DNA of 12,472 bases from Chromatiales bacterium (GCA_026999335.1 JALTPW010000280.1:1-12472); one strand, 5' to 3'; numbered from the stretch's first letter, positions 1 through 7,006 are shown. The notes: generated by a model not told the origin, from the sequence alone. Translations and numbers: made by a program.

Positions 1-845
1 CGGTGGCGGATCAGTACGTTGTTGTATTGTTGCTGGAATTCCTGTCCCAGGCGCTCGACCAGATACACGGAGCGATGCTGACCACCGGTGCAGCCGATGG
101 CGATGGTCAGATAATTGCGGTTGTCCGCTTCGAAGCAGGGAATCCAGTGATTGAGAAAGCTGCCAACCTGGGTCACAAACTGTTCGACCAGATTTTGTCC
201 CTGGAGGAATTCCGCCACGGCGGCATCGCGTCCGGTCTGGGCACGTAGTTTGGGTTCCCAGTGCGGGTTGGGCAGGCAGCGCGCATCGAACACATAGTCG
301 GCATCCATGGGGACACCGTGTTTGAAGCCGAAGGACAGAAACAGGATCGACAAAGTAGTCTGCCGCTGGGCCTCGATACGCGAGCGAATCAAGTCGCGCA
401 GCTGGTGGATGTTGCTGTGTGAGGTGTCGGTGTACAGGTCGGCGCGGTCGGCAATGGGCGCCAACAACAGACGTTCGTCGCGAATGGCGTCGGCCAGTGG
501 GCGCTGTTCGTCGCTGAGCGGATGCTTGCGGCGGGTCTCGCTGAAACGCTTCAGCAGAATAGCATCATCGGCATCCAGATAGAGGATCTGGCATTCCACC
601 CCGCTGGCGCTCAATTGGTCGAGAATCTGCGGAAAGCGGTGCAGATCCAGGGTCGGATTGCGGGCATCGATGCCCACCGCGACGCGCTCGCCGAGATCCT
701 CCGGCAGGGCGCGCATCTTCTCCGCAAAGGCTGGCAGTAAGCCTACCGGCAGGTTGTCGATGCAGTAGTAATCCAGGTCTTCCAACACATGCAGGGCGGT
801 GGTCTTGCCCGAGCCGGAGGCTCCGCTGATGACGACGAGTTTCAT
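1..845 (-). CDS. rapZ: RapZ family nucleotide-binding regulator, 3' end cut by window edge
   Basis: The reading frame opens with ATG at 845 and stays open to the left edge, giving 281 residues. Family members are about 284 residues, so only a few codons and the stop are missing. A Walker A motif GASGSGKT lies at residues 8-15 in the N-terminal P-loop domain. The C-terminal domain carries the strongly conserved GCTGGQHRSVY block at about 252-262. In Escherichia coli RapZ binds the small RNA GlmZ and delivers it to RNase E, tuning glucosamine-6-phosphate synthase; in other bacteria the role is less clear. The start overlaps the hprK stop by four bases (ATGA), implying translational coupling. 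Placement after ptsN and hprK fits the standard rpoN cluster. Identification is firm; whether it regulates an RNA target in this host is inference. Confidence 0.95.
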   Translation of the reverse strand, partial: MKLVVISGASGSGKTTALHVLEDLDYYCIDNLPVGLLPAFAEKMRALPEDLGERVAVGIDARNPTLDLHRFPQILDQLSASGVECQILYLDADDAILLKRFSETRRKHPLSDEQRPLADAIRDERLLLAPIADRADLYTDTSHSNIHQLRDLIRSRIEAQRQTTLSILFLSFGFKHGVPMDADYVFDARCLPNPHWEPKLRAQTGRDAAVAEFLQGQNLVEQFVTQVGSFLNHWIPCFEADNRNYLTIAIGCTGGQHRSVYLVERLGQEFQQQYNNVLIRH

Positions 846-1807
846 ACGGGTGATTTCTGTTCCAGCAATTTGTGCTGGCGCTCAATGAAGGCTTGTGGGG
901 CATTGTACCCCTTGCGGCGCAAAATGTGATTGCGTGCTGCGGCTTCCACCAATACCGCCAGGTTGCGGCCGGGTGCGACGGGAATGGTGACCTGCGGGAC
1001 GTCGACATCGAGGATGCGTTGCTCCTGATGACTGCCGTGCACACGATCAAGGTTGTACAGATCCTCGGCCGCCATGCGCTGCAGGTGCACAATCAAACCC
1101 AGATCCTTGGTCTGTTTGATGGCGCTGTCGCCGTACATGGCGCGCACGTCCAGCAGCCCCAGGCCGCGTACCTCGAGGAAGTCCTGCAAGGCCTGCGGGC
1201 AACGTCCGCGCACGACCTCCGGGCCGACGCGGGAGAATTCGGGGGCATCATCGGCGACCAGGCGGTGATTGTGCGTGATCAACTCCAACGCCAGCTCGCT
1301 CTTGCCGATGCTGCTTTCGCCGGTAATCAACACGCCGAGGCCGTTGACCTCCATGAATACGCCATGCAGTACGGTCTTTTCCGCCAACTCGTCACCCAGG
1401 TAATGGCGCAGGCAACCGATCAACTTGATGCTGTCCAGTGATGAGGACATCAGTGGCGTCTGCGAGATCTCGGTTTCGCGCAGCAAATCCGCTGGCGGCG
1501 CCAGCCCCTCGGCGATGATGATCGCCGCCGGTAATGCTTCCAGCAGATGGCGGATCAAATCCTGGCGTGCCTGCGCCGCGAGGCCGTCGAGATAATCGAG
1601 TTCGTATTGGCTAATGATTTGCAGGCGATTAGGGTGGATCAGATTGAGAAAACCCACCAGCGCCCGGCCCGGGGTCTGCGCAGAGCTGCCCAGGGCGCGG
1701 TCGATGCCGTCACGGCCGGCCAACCATTGCAATTGCAGGTGTTGCCCGCGCGACTGAACCAGGGCATTGACCGTGGGAATAGGCGTGGTCAATGCTGCCG
1801 ATCCCAC
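842..1807 (-). CDS. hprK: HPr kinase/phosphorylase
   Basis: This bifunctional enzyme phosphorylates and dephosphorylates a serine of HPr-type PTS phosphocarriers. The N-terminal domain covers roughly residues 1-140. The C-terminal kinase domain has a Walker A motif GESSIGKS at 163-170, the family histidine at 149 (LHGVF), the LVADD acidic pair at 186-187, and the family signature EVRGLGLLDVRAMYG at 212-226. The C-terminal RNHILRRKGYNA stretch also fits. Length (321) is slightly above the usual 310 or so. The chosen GTG start at 1807 has a purine-rich stretch directly against it, which is poor spacing. A TTG at 1792 would overlap the ptsN stop as TTGA, has GGGA about nine bases upstream, and gives a 316-residue protein starting nearer the family norm. 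The gene overlaps ptsN and rapZ at its two ends. Substrate HPr is not encoded in the window. Confidence 0.95.
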   Translation of the reverse strand: MGSAALTTPIPTVNALVQSRGQHLQLQWLAGRDGIDRALGSSAQTPGRALVGFLNLIHPNRLQIISQYELDYLDGLAAQARQDLIRHLLEALPAAIIIAEGLAPPADLLRETEISQTPLMSSSLDSIKLIGCLRHYLGDELAEKTVLHGVFMEVNGLGVLITGESSIGKSELALELITHNHRLVADDAPEFSRVGPEVVRGRCPQALQDFLEVRGLGLLDVRAMYGDSAIKQTKDLGLIVHLQRMAAEDLYNLDRVHGSHQEQRILDVDVPQVTIPVAPGRNLAVLVEAAARNHILRRKGYNAPQAFIERQHKLLEQKSPV

Positions 1808-2253
1808 TCCAGTAACAGGTCGTACAGGCTTTGATTGTCCGTTGCCGTGCGCAATTGTTCACGCAGTTCGGCATCACTGAACATCTTCGCCAGCCGCGCC
1901 AGCAGTTGCAGGTGTTCTTCGGTGGATTTTTCCGGCACCAGCAGGGCGAACAGCAGCTGTACCGACTGGCAGTCCATGGCATCGCAGTCGATGCCCTTTT
2001 CCAGCTGTACAAAGGCGCCAAAAGTCTCCGTGGACGTCTTTATTCGCCCATGGGGGATAGCCACACCATGGTCGATGGCGGTGGTGCCCAGGCGTTCGCG
2101 CGCCAGCAGGCTGTCGAAGATGTCGATGGCCGGCACGCCCAGGGGGGAATGTTCAGCGAGAATCTCGCTCAAGGTTTCCAGGGCGCGCTTCTTGCTGCCG
2201 GCCTGAACATGGCTGACAACACGCGCGGGGGTCAAAATATCTGCAAGTTGCAT
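1789..2253 (-). CDS. ptsN: PTS IIA-like nitrogen regulatory protein PtsN (EIIA-Ntr)
   Basis: A 154-residue single-domain EIIA protein of the fructose/mannitol type. The phosphorylatable histidine is His68 in the motif GVAIPHGR, equivalent to His73 of the E. coli protein. It receives phosphate from NPr or HPr and acts by protein contacts; in enterics it affects potassium transport and stress signalling rather than moving sugar. The length is normal for the family. The ATG at 2253 lacks a clear Shine-Dalgarno sequence (the preceding bases are AT-rich), so translation may depend on the open leader or on coupling. An 87-base gap with a stable predicted hairpin separates it from hpf. Its 3' end overlaps hprK, suggesting a shared transcript. 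Confidence 0.95.
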   Translation of the reverse strand: MQLADILTPARVVSHVQAGSKKRALETLSEILAEHSPLGVPAIDIFDSLLARERLGTTAIDHGVAIPHGRIKTSTETFGAFVQLEKGIDCDAMDCQSVQLLFALLVPEKSTEEHLQLLARLAKMFSDAELREQLRTATDNQSLYDLLLEWDRQH

Positions 2254-2287
2254 GGTCTGTAAATTATCTAAAAAATCATTATGAAGA

Positions 2288-2325
2288 CCCTGCGCGGTGG
2301 CCGTAAGGCAACTATCCGCACAGGG
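2288..2325 (-). promoter_or_regulatory. Hairpin in the hpf-ptsN intergenic gap
   Basis: Read in the direction of transcription, CCCTGTGCGG pairs with CCGCGCAGGG across an 18-base loop. That is ten base pairs with one G-U wobble. The loop contains a small nested GCC-TTAC-GGC stem. A run of six T begins only about ten bases after the stem, so this is not a standard intrinsic terminator. It may be an attenuator, an mRNA processing or stability element, or a weak terminator reducing ptsN relative to hpf. The structure is read directly from the sequence; the function is inference. Confidence 0.4.
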
Positions 2326-2340
2326 CTGTTCAGGACGGGT

Positions 2341-2673
2341 TTATTCCTCCGCCAGTGGAATCTTTTTCAATGATCCCTCGCTGCGGTGGTGGTTGGTGAG
2401 CTTTTCCTTGTGCTTCTTGATCTGACGATCCAGTTTGTCGACCAGGGCATCGATGGCGGCGTACATGTCCTCATTTTCTGCATTGGCATGTAGGCTGGCA
2501 CCGTTGGCGTTAATGGTGGCCTCGGCTTTCTGGCGTAGTTTTTCAACGCTGAGTACGGCGTGCACGTTGGTTACCTTGTCGAAATGTCGCTCCAGACGTT
2601 CCAGCTTGCCCGTGATGTAGTCACGGAGTGCGGGGGTAACATCGAGATGTTGACCGGTAACGTCGATTTGCAT
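2341..2673 (-). CDS. hpf: Ribosome hibernation promoting factor, short form
   Basis: This 110-residue protein belongs to the HPF/YfiA (RaiA) family, which binds the decoding region of the 30S subunit and promotes inactive 100S ribosomes in stationary phase. The opening residues (MQIDVTGQHLDVTPALRDYI) are typical. The central ATINANG and the later YAAIDALVDKLDRQIKKHKEK helix are the conserved basic face. It lacks the extra C-terminal dimerisation domain of long HPF. A short tail of about 15 residues follows the core; the E. coli protein is 95 residues. The ATG at 2673 has a strong ribosome binding site (AAAGGAG, six bases before the start). It follows rpoN by 101 bases, the same neighbour as in E. 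coli. A promoter in that gap was looked for but none is convincing. Confidence 0.95.
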   Translation of the reverse strand: MQIDVTGQHLDVTPALRDYITGKLERLERHFDKVTNVHAVLSVEKLRQKAEATINANGASLHANAENEDMYAAIDALVDKLDRQIKKHKEKLTNHHRSEGSLKKIPLAEE

Positions 2674-2774
2674 GATGGACTCCTTTGGTTAGGTGTTTAT
2701 CCAACTCGGCATGTAAGAGCGGCGACAGTCAGTCCGGGGTCAAGGTTTTTGTTCATGACTTGATCAGAGACTTC

Positions 2775-4262
2775 CTAGCTCAGGCACTTGCGTTCGTTGG
2801 ATGGTGCGATTGACATGGCCTCGCGGTATTTGGCTACCGTACGCCGGGCCACGTTGATGCCCTGTTCACCGAGCAGCTGGGCCAGCTTGTTGTCGCTGAG
2901 CGGCTTGCCCGGGTTTTCCGCGGCGATGAGTTTTTTCAGGATCGCGCGGATAGCGGTGGCGGAACATTCGCCGCCACTCGCCGTGCCCACATGGCTGGAG
3001 AAGAAATACTTCAGCTCAAAAATACCACGCGGGGTATGCATGTATTTTTTGGTGGTGACACGGGAGATGGTGGATTCATGCATCTCCACCACCTCGGCGA
3101 TATCGTGCATCACCATGGGTTTCATGGCCTCTTCACCATAATCGAAAAAACCGCGCTGACGCTCGACGATACAGTTGGAGACCTTGAGCAGGGTCTCGTT
3201 ACGGCTGCGCAGGCTCTTCAGAAACCAGCGTGCTTCCTGCAGGCTGTTCTTCAAAAAAGCAGCGTCCTTGGTGGCGTTTTGCTTCGCCATGCCGGCGTAG
3301 AAGTCATTGATGGCGATCTTCGGGGCGATGTCCGGATTCAGTTCCACCCGCCACTGGCCCTTGACCTTCTTCACGAATACGTCGGGGATGATGTACTCCG
3401 GCGGTGTGGAGGCGATCTGTCCACCGGGGCGCGGGTTGAGGGTCTGGATCAGCTGAATGACCTGTTGCAGGTCGCTTTCCGGCAGTTTCATGCGCCGCTT
3501 CAGGGTGTGAAAGTCCCGCTTGGCGAGTAGGTTGAAATACGCGTCGACAACCAGCCTCGCCTCCGTCAGCCAGGGTGTGTCGGCATCGTAGTAGCGCAAT
3601 TGCAGCAGCATGCTCTCTTGCAGGTTGCGGGCCGCCACACCGGGAGGATCGAAGTCCTGCACCCGGTTCAGTACCGCCTCTACCTCGTCCAGCTCGATAT
3701 CCAGTTCTTCCTGCAAGGAATGATGAACCTCTTCGCAATTGCTGGTGAAATAGCCGTCGTCGTCCACGGCATCGATGAGGGTGGTGGCGATAATGCGGTC
3801 GGTATCGTTGAAGGGGGTCAGGTTGAGTTGCCAGTGCAGGTGATCCTGCAGGCTCTCGTCGGTACTGGCGGGCTGCTCGAAATCGCTGAACTCGCCATCC
3901 TGTGCGCCGCGCGTGACCGGCGTATAACTCTCGTAGGTGTCCTCCCAGTTGCTGTCCACGGGGAGGTCATTGGGCATGTCCTCGCTCTGACTGTCTGCGG
4001 CCCGCTCACTGGCGTCTTCCTTCGGCGCCGGGTTTTCCTCCTGCGCCGCGTTGTCTGTGGTTGATGGCGCGGCACCCTCGGCAACCGTATTGCCATCACC
4101 CGCCCCCTCTTCCACCGCTTCCAGCATGGGGTTGGATTCGAGGGCTTCCTGAATTTCGGTCTGCAGTTCCAATGTGGACAACTGTAACAAGCGGATAGCC
4201 TGCTGCAACTGTGGTGTCATGGTCAGTTGCTGGCCAAGCTTGAGCTGGAGGGTTTGTTTCAT
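2775..4262 (-). CDS. rpoN: RNA polymerase sigma-54 factor
   Basis: Sigma-54 recognises -24/-12 promoters and needs AAA+ activators for open complex formation. The 495-residue product has all regions: glutamine/leucine-rich region I (1-48, LKLGQQLTMTPQLQQAIRLL), an acidic, low-complexity region II (about 50-130), the core-binding domain, a helix-turn-helix segment near 388-424, and the RpoN box ARRTVAKYRE at about 472-481 that contacts the -24 element. It is slightly longer than the 477-residue E. coli protein, mostly through the acidic linker. The ATG at 4262 is fixed by the conserved N-terminus, but the ribosome binding site is weak; GGGGAAAA is too distant to be ideal. The unusually structured 306-base gap upstream separates it from lptB, so it may have its own promoter. 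Confidence 0.97.
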   Translation of the reverse strand: MKQTLQLKLGQQLTMTPQLQQAIRLLQLSTLELQTEIQEALESNPMLEAVEEGAGDGNTVAEGAAPSTTDNAAQEENPAPKEDASERAADSQSEDMPNDLPVDSNWEDTYESYTPVTRGAQDGEFSDFEQPASTDESLQDHLHWQLNLTPFNDTDRIIATTLIDAVDDDGYFTSNCEEVHHSLQEELDIELDEVEAVLNRVQDFDPPGVAARNLQESMLLQLRYYDADTPWLTEARLVVDAYFNLLAKRDFHTLKRRMKLPESDLQQVIQLIQTLNPRPGGQIASTPPEYIIPDVFVKKVKGQWRVELNPDIAPKIAINDFYAGMAKQNATKDAAFLKNSLQEARWFLKSLRSRNETLLKVSNCIVERQRGFFDYGEEAMKPMVMHDIAEVVEMHESTISRVTTKKYMHTPRGIFELKYFFSSHVGTASGGECSATAIRAILKKLIAAENPGKPLSDNKLAQLLGEQGINVARRTVAKYREAMSIAPSNERKCLS

Positions 4263-4324
4263 CGACAGCGTAGGTTTTCCCCGAGGTTTGTTTTAAGCTG
4301 AATCTGTGACGGCGCATCACGCAG

Positions 4325-4353
4325 GCTCTTGATCCCACGCTCTTGTATCCCAC
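4325..4353. repeat. Tandem repeat of 14/15 bases upstream of rpoN
   Basis: GCTCTTGATCCCAC (4325-4338) is followed directly by GCTCTTGTATCCCAC (4339-4353). They differ by a one-base indel and local shift around the AT bases. Head-to-tail copies could be a repeated protein binding site or a slippage duplication. It lies about 65-90 bases before the rpoN start codon. Confidence 0.6.
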
Positions 4354-4402
4354 AACGGCCCCAAAAAGTGCCCGTTTAACCTGTGGGTGAAGCCAAGATT
4401 TC

Positions 4403-4423
4403 TTGATTCCTCTGTGGAATCAA
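4403..4423. promoter_or_regulatory. Perfect inverted repeat, operator-like, upstream of rpoN
   Basis: TTGATTCC and GGAATCAA form perfect 8-base arms around a 5-base spacer (TCTGT). The size and symmetry suit a dimeric DNA-binding protein. There is no T-run after it on either strand, so a terminator is unlikely. The arm half-site TTGATTC occurs again at 4466-4472. The binding protein is unknown. Confidence 0.4.
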
Positions 4424-4445
4424 TATGTTGCACTCCGTATCCGCC

Positions 4446-4463
4446 TTGAAGCCATGGATTCAA
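4446..4463. promoter_or_regulatory. 18-base near-perfect palindrome upstream of rpoN
   Basis: TTGAA-G-CCATGG-A-TTCAA is symmetrical at 16 of 18 positions, the only mismatch being the G/A pair flanking the central CCATGG. It lies 22 bases from the neighbouring 21-base inverted repeat, about two helical turns. It may be a second operator; function is inference. Confidence 0.35.
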
Positions 4464-4495
4464 CTTTGATTCTACCCCAATACAAGCATGTTGCT

Positions 4496-4537
4496 AGTAA
4501 AAACGGCCATGCAATGAGTAAAAACGGCCGCACAATG
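4496..4537. repeat. Two head-to-tail 21-base repeats downstream of lptB
   Basis: The copies at 4496-4516 and 4517-4537 share AGTAAAAACGGCC and a final CAATG, differing only at three adjacent bases (18 of 21 identical). In the transcription direction each copy reads as GGCCG followed by five T, resembling a degenerate terminator tail, although no strong stem precedes the T-run. Confidence 0.6.
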
Positions 4538-4568
4538 GAATTGTTGAGTCAATTACCTATTATATTGC

Positions 4569-5327
4569 TCAGAGTCGAAAGTCCTCGCCCAGATAAACCT
4601 CGCGCACCTGTTGGTGCTGGAGGATCGCCTCCGGCACGCCCTGCGCAATGACCTCCCCTTCACTCATAATGTAGGCACGGGCACAGATTCCCAAGGTCTC
4701 ACGCACATTATGATCGGTAATAAGCACACCGATGTCACGCTCGATGAGGTGCTGGATGATTTTCTGGATGTCCAGCACCGAGATGGGATCGACGCCGGCA
4801 AAGGGTTCATCGAGCAGAATGAAGGCGGGCTCGGTGGCCAGGGCGCGGGCGATCTCCACCCGCCGCCGCTCGCCGCCGGACAGGCTCATGCCCAGTGAGT
4901 CGCGGATGTGGGTGATGCTCAGCTCCTGCAGCAGTTCCTCCAGCTTGGCCTGCTGTTGCTGGCGGCTGAGATCACTGCGGGTCTGCAGGATGGCGAGCAG
5001 ATTGTCGGCCACGCTCAATTTGCGGAACACCGAGGCCTCCTGCGGCAAATAGCCGATGCCCATATGCGCGCGTGCATGCAGGGGGTAGGGAGTGATGTCC
5101 TGTCCGTCAAGCAATATCTGCCCCTGATCGGCCTTGACCAGTCCCACGATCATGTAAAAGCTGGTGGTCTTGCCAGCGCCATTGGGGCCCAGCAGGCCCA
5201 CCACTTCGCCACGTCTCACATTGAGTGAGACCGACGTCACCACCTGCCGGGCGCCATAGCGTTTGGCCAGTTGTTTGACCACCAGTCCGTCGTCGGTGGC
5301 CGCCCGGGTTGTCGATGGCGAATTCAT
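4569..5327 (-). CDS. lptB: LPS export ABC transporter ATP-binding protein LptB
   Basis: This cytoplasmic ATPase powers the LptB2FG complex that extracts LPS from the inner membrane and pushes it along the LptC-LptA bridge. All ABC motifs are intact in its 252 residues: Walker A GPNGAGKT at 47-54, Q-loop glutamine at 96 within YLPQEASVFRKL, signature LSGGE at 149-153, Walker B FILLDE at 169-174 and switch histidine 206 in TDHN. The Q-loop neighbourhood is diagnostic of LptB. Compared with the 241-residue E. coli protein there is an extra N-terminal tail of about ten residues. The start is six bases after the lptA stop, so the genes are almost certainly cotranscribed. The membrane partners LptF and LptG are not in the window, as is usual. 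Confidence 0.97.
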   Translation of the reverse strand: MNSPSTTRAATDDGLVVKQLAKRYGARQVVTSVSLNVRRGEVVGLLGPNGAGKTTSFYMIVGLVKADQGQILLDGQDITPYPLHARAHMGIGYLPQEASVFRKLSVADNLLAILQTRSDLSRQQQQAKLEELLQELSITHIRDSLGMSLSGGERRRVEIARALATEPAFILLDEPFAGVDPISVLDIQKIIQHLIERDIGVLITDHNVRETLGICARAYIMSEGEVIAQGVPEAILQHQQVREVYLGEDFRL

Positions 5328-5333
5328 GCCGGC

Positions 5334-5864
5334 TCAGCGCTGGCCATTTTCAGGTGACGGTGATTTGGCCTTGGGCTGGATCGTTACCCTGACCCGCTGG
5401 CTGCCGTCCTCGGCCTGCGCCGCAGTGACGCGCTCCCGCGGCATGTCGTACTCAATGCGCTGACCGCTGAAACGGTTACCGCCCTGGGTGAGCCAGGCTT
5501 GATCCTGCAACAGCAGGTGTTCGCCAACGGCCCGGTAGTCCAGTCGCCGTGCCTCACCATGGATTTCTTTTTCCCCCACGCGCTGGCGGCGGAAGCGCAC
5601 CGGCTCGCCGCTGGCGACGATACGCTGCAGCGCATCCTCTTCGGTGTACACCGTGACCTCATCGGCATGGATTTGCATTCCGCCCTGGGTGATGACCACA
5701 TGGCCGGTGTAGATACTCTGGCCCTTGCGCTCATCGAGCATGGCGCTATCGGCCTCGATGGTCACGGGCTCGCGCTGTGCCTTGTCGGCTGCCAGTACCG
5801 GCGCCGCCAGCAACAGTGTGCAGACCAGTAACAGTCCGCTCTGTATATCAATGAGTCGATGCAT
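5334..5864 (-). CDS. lptA: LPS transport periplasmic protein LptA
   Basis: LptA polymerises head to tail in the periplasm to form the beta-jellyroll bridge that carries LPS to LptDE. The 176-residue product begins with a signal peptide: a hydrophobic stretch at about 10-20 and a cleavage site after VLA at 23-25. The mature part has the OstA-like pattern (VTIEADSAMLDERKG, YTGHVVITQGGMQIHADEV). The C-terminal tail from about 160 is charged and probably disordered. The ATG at 5864 lies inside the 3' end of lptC, a 17-base overlap, and is preceded by a good AAGGG ribosome binding site five to six bases away. This supports the start and translational coupling. Confidence 0.95.
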   Translation of the reverse strand: MHRLIDIQSGLLLVCTLLLAAPVLAADKAQREPVTIEADSAMLDERKGQSIYTGHVVITQGGMQIHADEVTVYTEEDALQRIVASGEPVRFRRQRVGEKEIHGEARRLDYRAVGEHLLLQDQAWLTQGGNRFSGQRIEYDMPRERVTAAQAEDGSQRVRVTIQPKAKSPSPENGQR

Positions 5865-6426
5865 AGATTCCCTTGACCTGAGACAACAGTTGCAGGCGTT
5901 CCTGTTTGAACCAGACCTTCATGCCCACAGCGTCCACACGGCCGTAGGCATGCACGATGGTGGTGGGCTGGTCGGTTTCGGCGTATTCCCGGTCGCTGAG
6001 AATACGCAGTTCGCGGGTGAAAACCTCCATCTCTGCAGGCCCTGCGGGTTGGGCCGGATTCTGTGGACGGCGCATCAGCACCTCACCACTGAGGAGGATG
6101 TCTTGGTCACCGTCGCTAGCCCTGCCTTGTTCCGCTGCCAGTGTCCACAGCTTGCCATCCGGGCGGTAAAAGGTGATGAAGGGCGTATCGAATTCAGTAC
6201 GATCATCCTGGGTATAGTGCACGGCGCGCACAGCGCGCATCTCATAGCGCGGCTGGCCCTGCATATTCATGGTGCGCATGACCACACCCTCCATGAAGGC
6301 ATCGGGCGTTTCCACATCGGCCAAAGGCGCCGCGACCGGTGCCTCGGCTTCCTGCTCCCACAACCATTCGGCACTGAGCCAGGCCAGCGCCGCGATCACG
6401 AGAGGGAAGGTGAGTTTGTGCCACAT
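5848..6426 (-). CDS. lptC: LPS export protein LptC
   Basis: LptC is a bitopic inner membrane protein joining the LptB2FG transporter to LptA. The 192-residue product, close to the 191 of E. coli, has one N-terminal membrane segment at about 5-22, followed by a periplasmic jellyroll domain. The domain is recognisable from MRTMNMQGQPRYEMRA and the LLSGEVLMRR-type strand. Sequence conservation in this family is low, so the context between kdsC and lptA is an important part of the call. The ATG at 6426 has no strong ribosome binding site, and a 55-base gap with a direct repeat separates it from kdsC. Confidence 0.93.
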   Translation of the reverse strand: MWHKLTFPLVIAALAWLSAEWLWEQEAEAPVAAPLADVETPDAFMEGVVMRTMNMQGQPRYEMRAVRAVHYTQDDRTEFDTPFITFYRPDGKLWTLAAEQGRASDGDQDILLSGEVLMRRPQNPAQPAGPAEMEVFTRELRILSDREYAETDQPTTIVHAYGRVDAVGMKVWFKQERLQLLSQVKGIYASTH

Positions 6427-6450
6427 GGGTGTCAGGATGCCCGGTTTTAT

Positions 6451-6483
6451 CTGATTTCAAACCACTTCTGATTTCAAACCACT
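6451..6483. repeat. 16-base exact tandem duplication at the kdsC 3' end
   Basis: CTGATTTCAAACCACT occurs at 6451-6466 and again at 6468-6483, period 17. The second copy reaches into the kdsC stop codon, so the last two bases of TAG belong to the repeat. It looks like a recent local duplication of the gene end. Confidence 0.85.
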
Positions 6484-7006
6484 ATTGCAAGAATTGCTGC
6501 ATCTGCGCGTCCAGCGTACCGCAGGCCTCCATGATCAGCTCGCAGACATCACGTGCCGCGCCCTGCCCTCCGCCATGCGGCGTGTGCCAATGGGCATGTC
6601 TCAGCACCAGCGGATGGGCATCGGCGACAGCCACCGCCAGACCGACGCGCAGCATAATGGGCAAATCCACCACATCGTCGCCCACATAGGCCACCTGCTC
6701 CGGTGTCAGTTGCAGCTTTGCGATCAATGCCTCGAAGGCCGGCAGTTTTTCCTGCTTGCCTTGATAGACGTGCTCGATGCCCAGGTTGGCCATACGGTGC
6801 GAGACCACCTGCGAGGTACGGCCGGTGATAATAGCGACCTCCACGCCGCTGCTGCGCAGCATTTTCATGCCGTGGCCATCGCGGGAATGAAAGGCCTTGT
6901 ATTCCTGGCCATCGTCGGTGAAGAACAGGCTGCCGTCGGTGAGCACACCATCGACATCGAAGATCACCAGTTCGACCTGTGCGGCCTTTTGCAGAATGTC
7001 TTTCAT
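6482..7006 (-). CDS. kdsC: 3-deoxy-D-manno-octulosonate 8-phosphate phosphatase KdsC
   Basis: KdsC hydrolyses Kdo 8-phosphate to Kdo and phosphate for the LPS inner core. It is a C0-type HAD phosphatase of 174 residues. The nucleophile motif FDVDGVLTDG begins at residue 16 with catalytic Asp17 and Asp19. Motif II is TGR at 61-63, motif III lysine lies in KQEK (84-87), and the magnesium-binding GDD is at 109-111. The glycine-rich C-terminal tail GGGQGAARDVCELIM (145-159), which closes the neighbouring active site in the tetramer, is present. The ATG at 7006 has a good AAGGA ribosome binding site. It follows kdsD by 128 bases, part of which is a duplicated copy of the kdsD end. Confidence 0.97.
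   Translation of the reverse strand: MKDILQKAAQVELVIFDVDGVLTDGSLFFTDDGQEYKAFHSRDGHGMKMLRSSGVEVAIITGRTSQVVSHRMANLGIEHVYQGKQEKLPAFEALIAKLQLTPEQVAYVGDDVVDLPIMLRVGLAVAVADAHPLVLRHAHWHTPHGGGQGAARDVCELIMEACGTLDAQMQQFLQ

Larger units (their letters stand above)
4263..4568. other. Gene-free gap between lptB and rpoN, rich in short repeats
   Basis: This 306-base stretch has no plausible coding frame. It contains, in coordinate order, a 14/15-base tandem repeat, a 21-base inverted repeat, an 18-base near-palindrome and a 21-base tandem repeat, each listed separately. It must hold the end of the lpt transcript or the start of the rpoN transcript, or both. A TAGAAT hexamer (reverse complement at 4469-4474) could be a -10 element for rpoN, but no matching -35 was found. 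Confidence 0.6.

Noticed and set aside
872..1441. Long plus-strand frame opposite hprK, and similar ones opposite kdsC, rpoN, caxA and ubiA
   Set aside because: These are antisense shadows of well-identified genes in GC-rich sequence, with no recognisable domains.
4414..4434. Sigma-54 promoter TGG...TTGCA on the plus strand in the rpoN-lptB gap
   Set aside because: The GG to GC spacing is twelve bases instead of the required ten, and it points away from rpoN.
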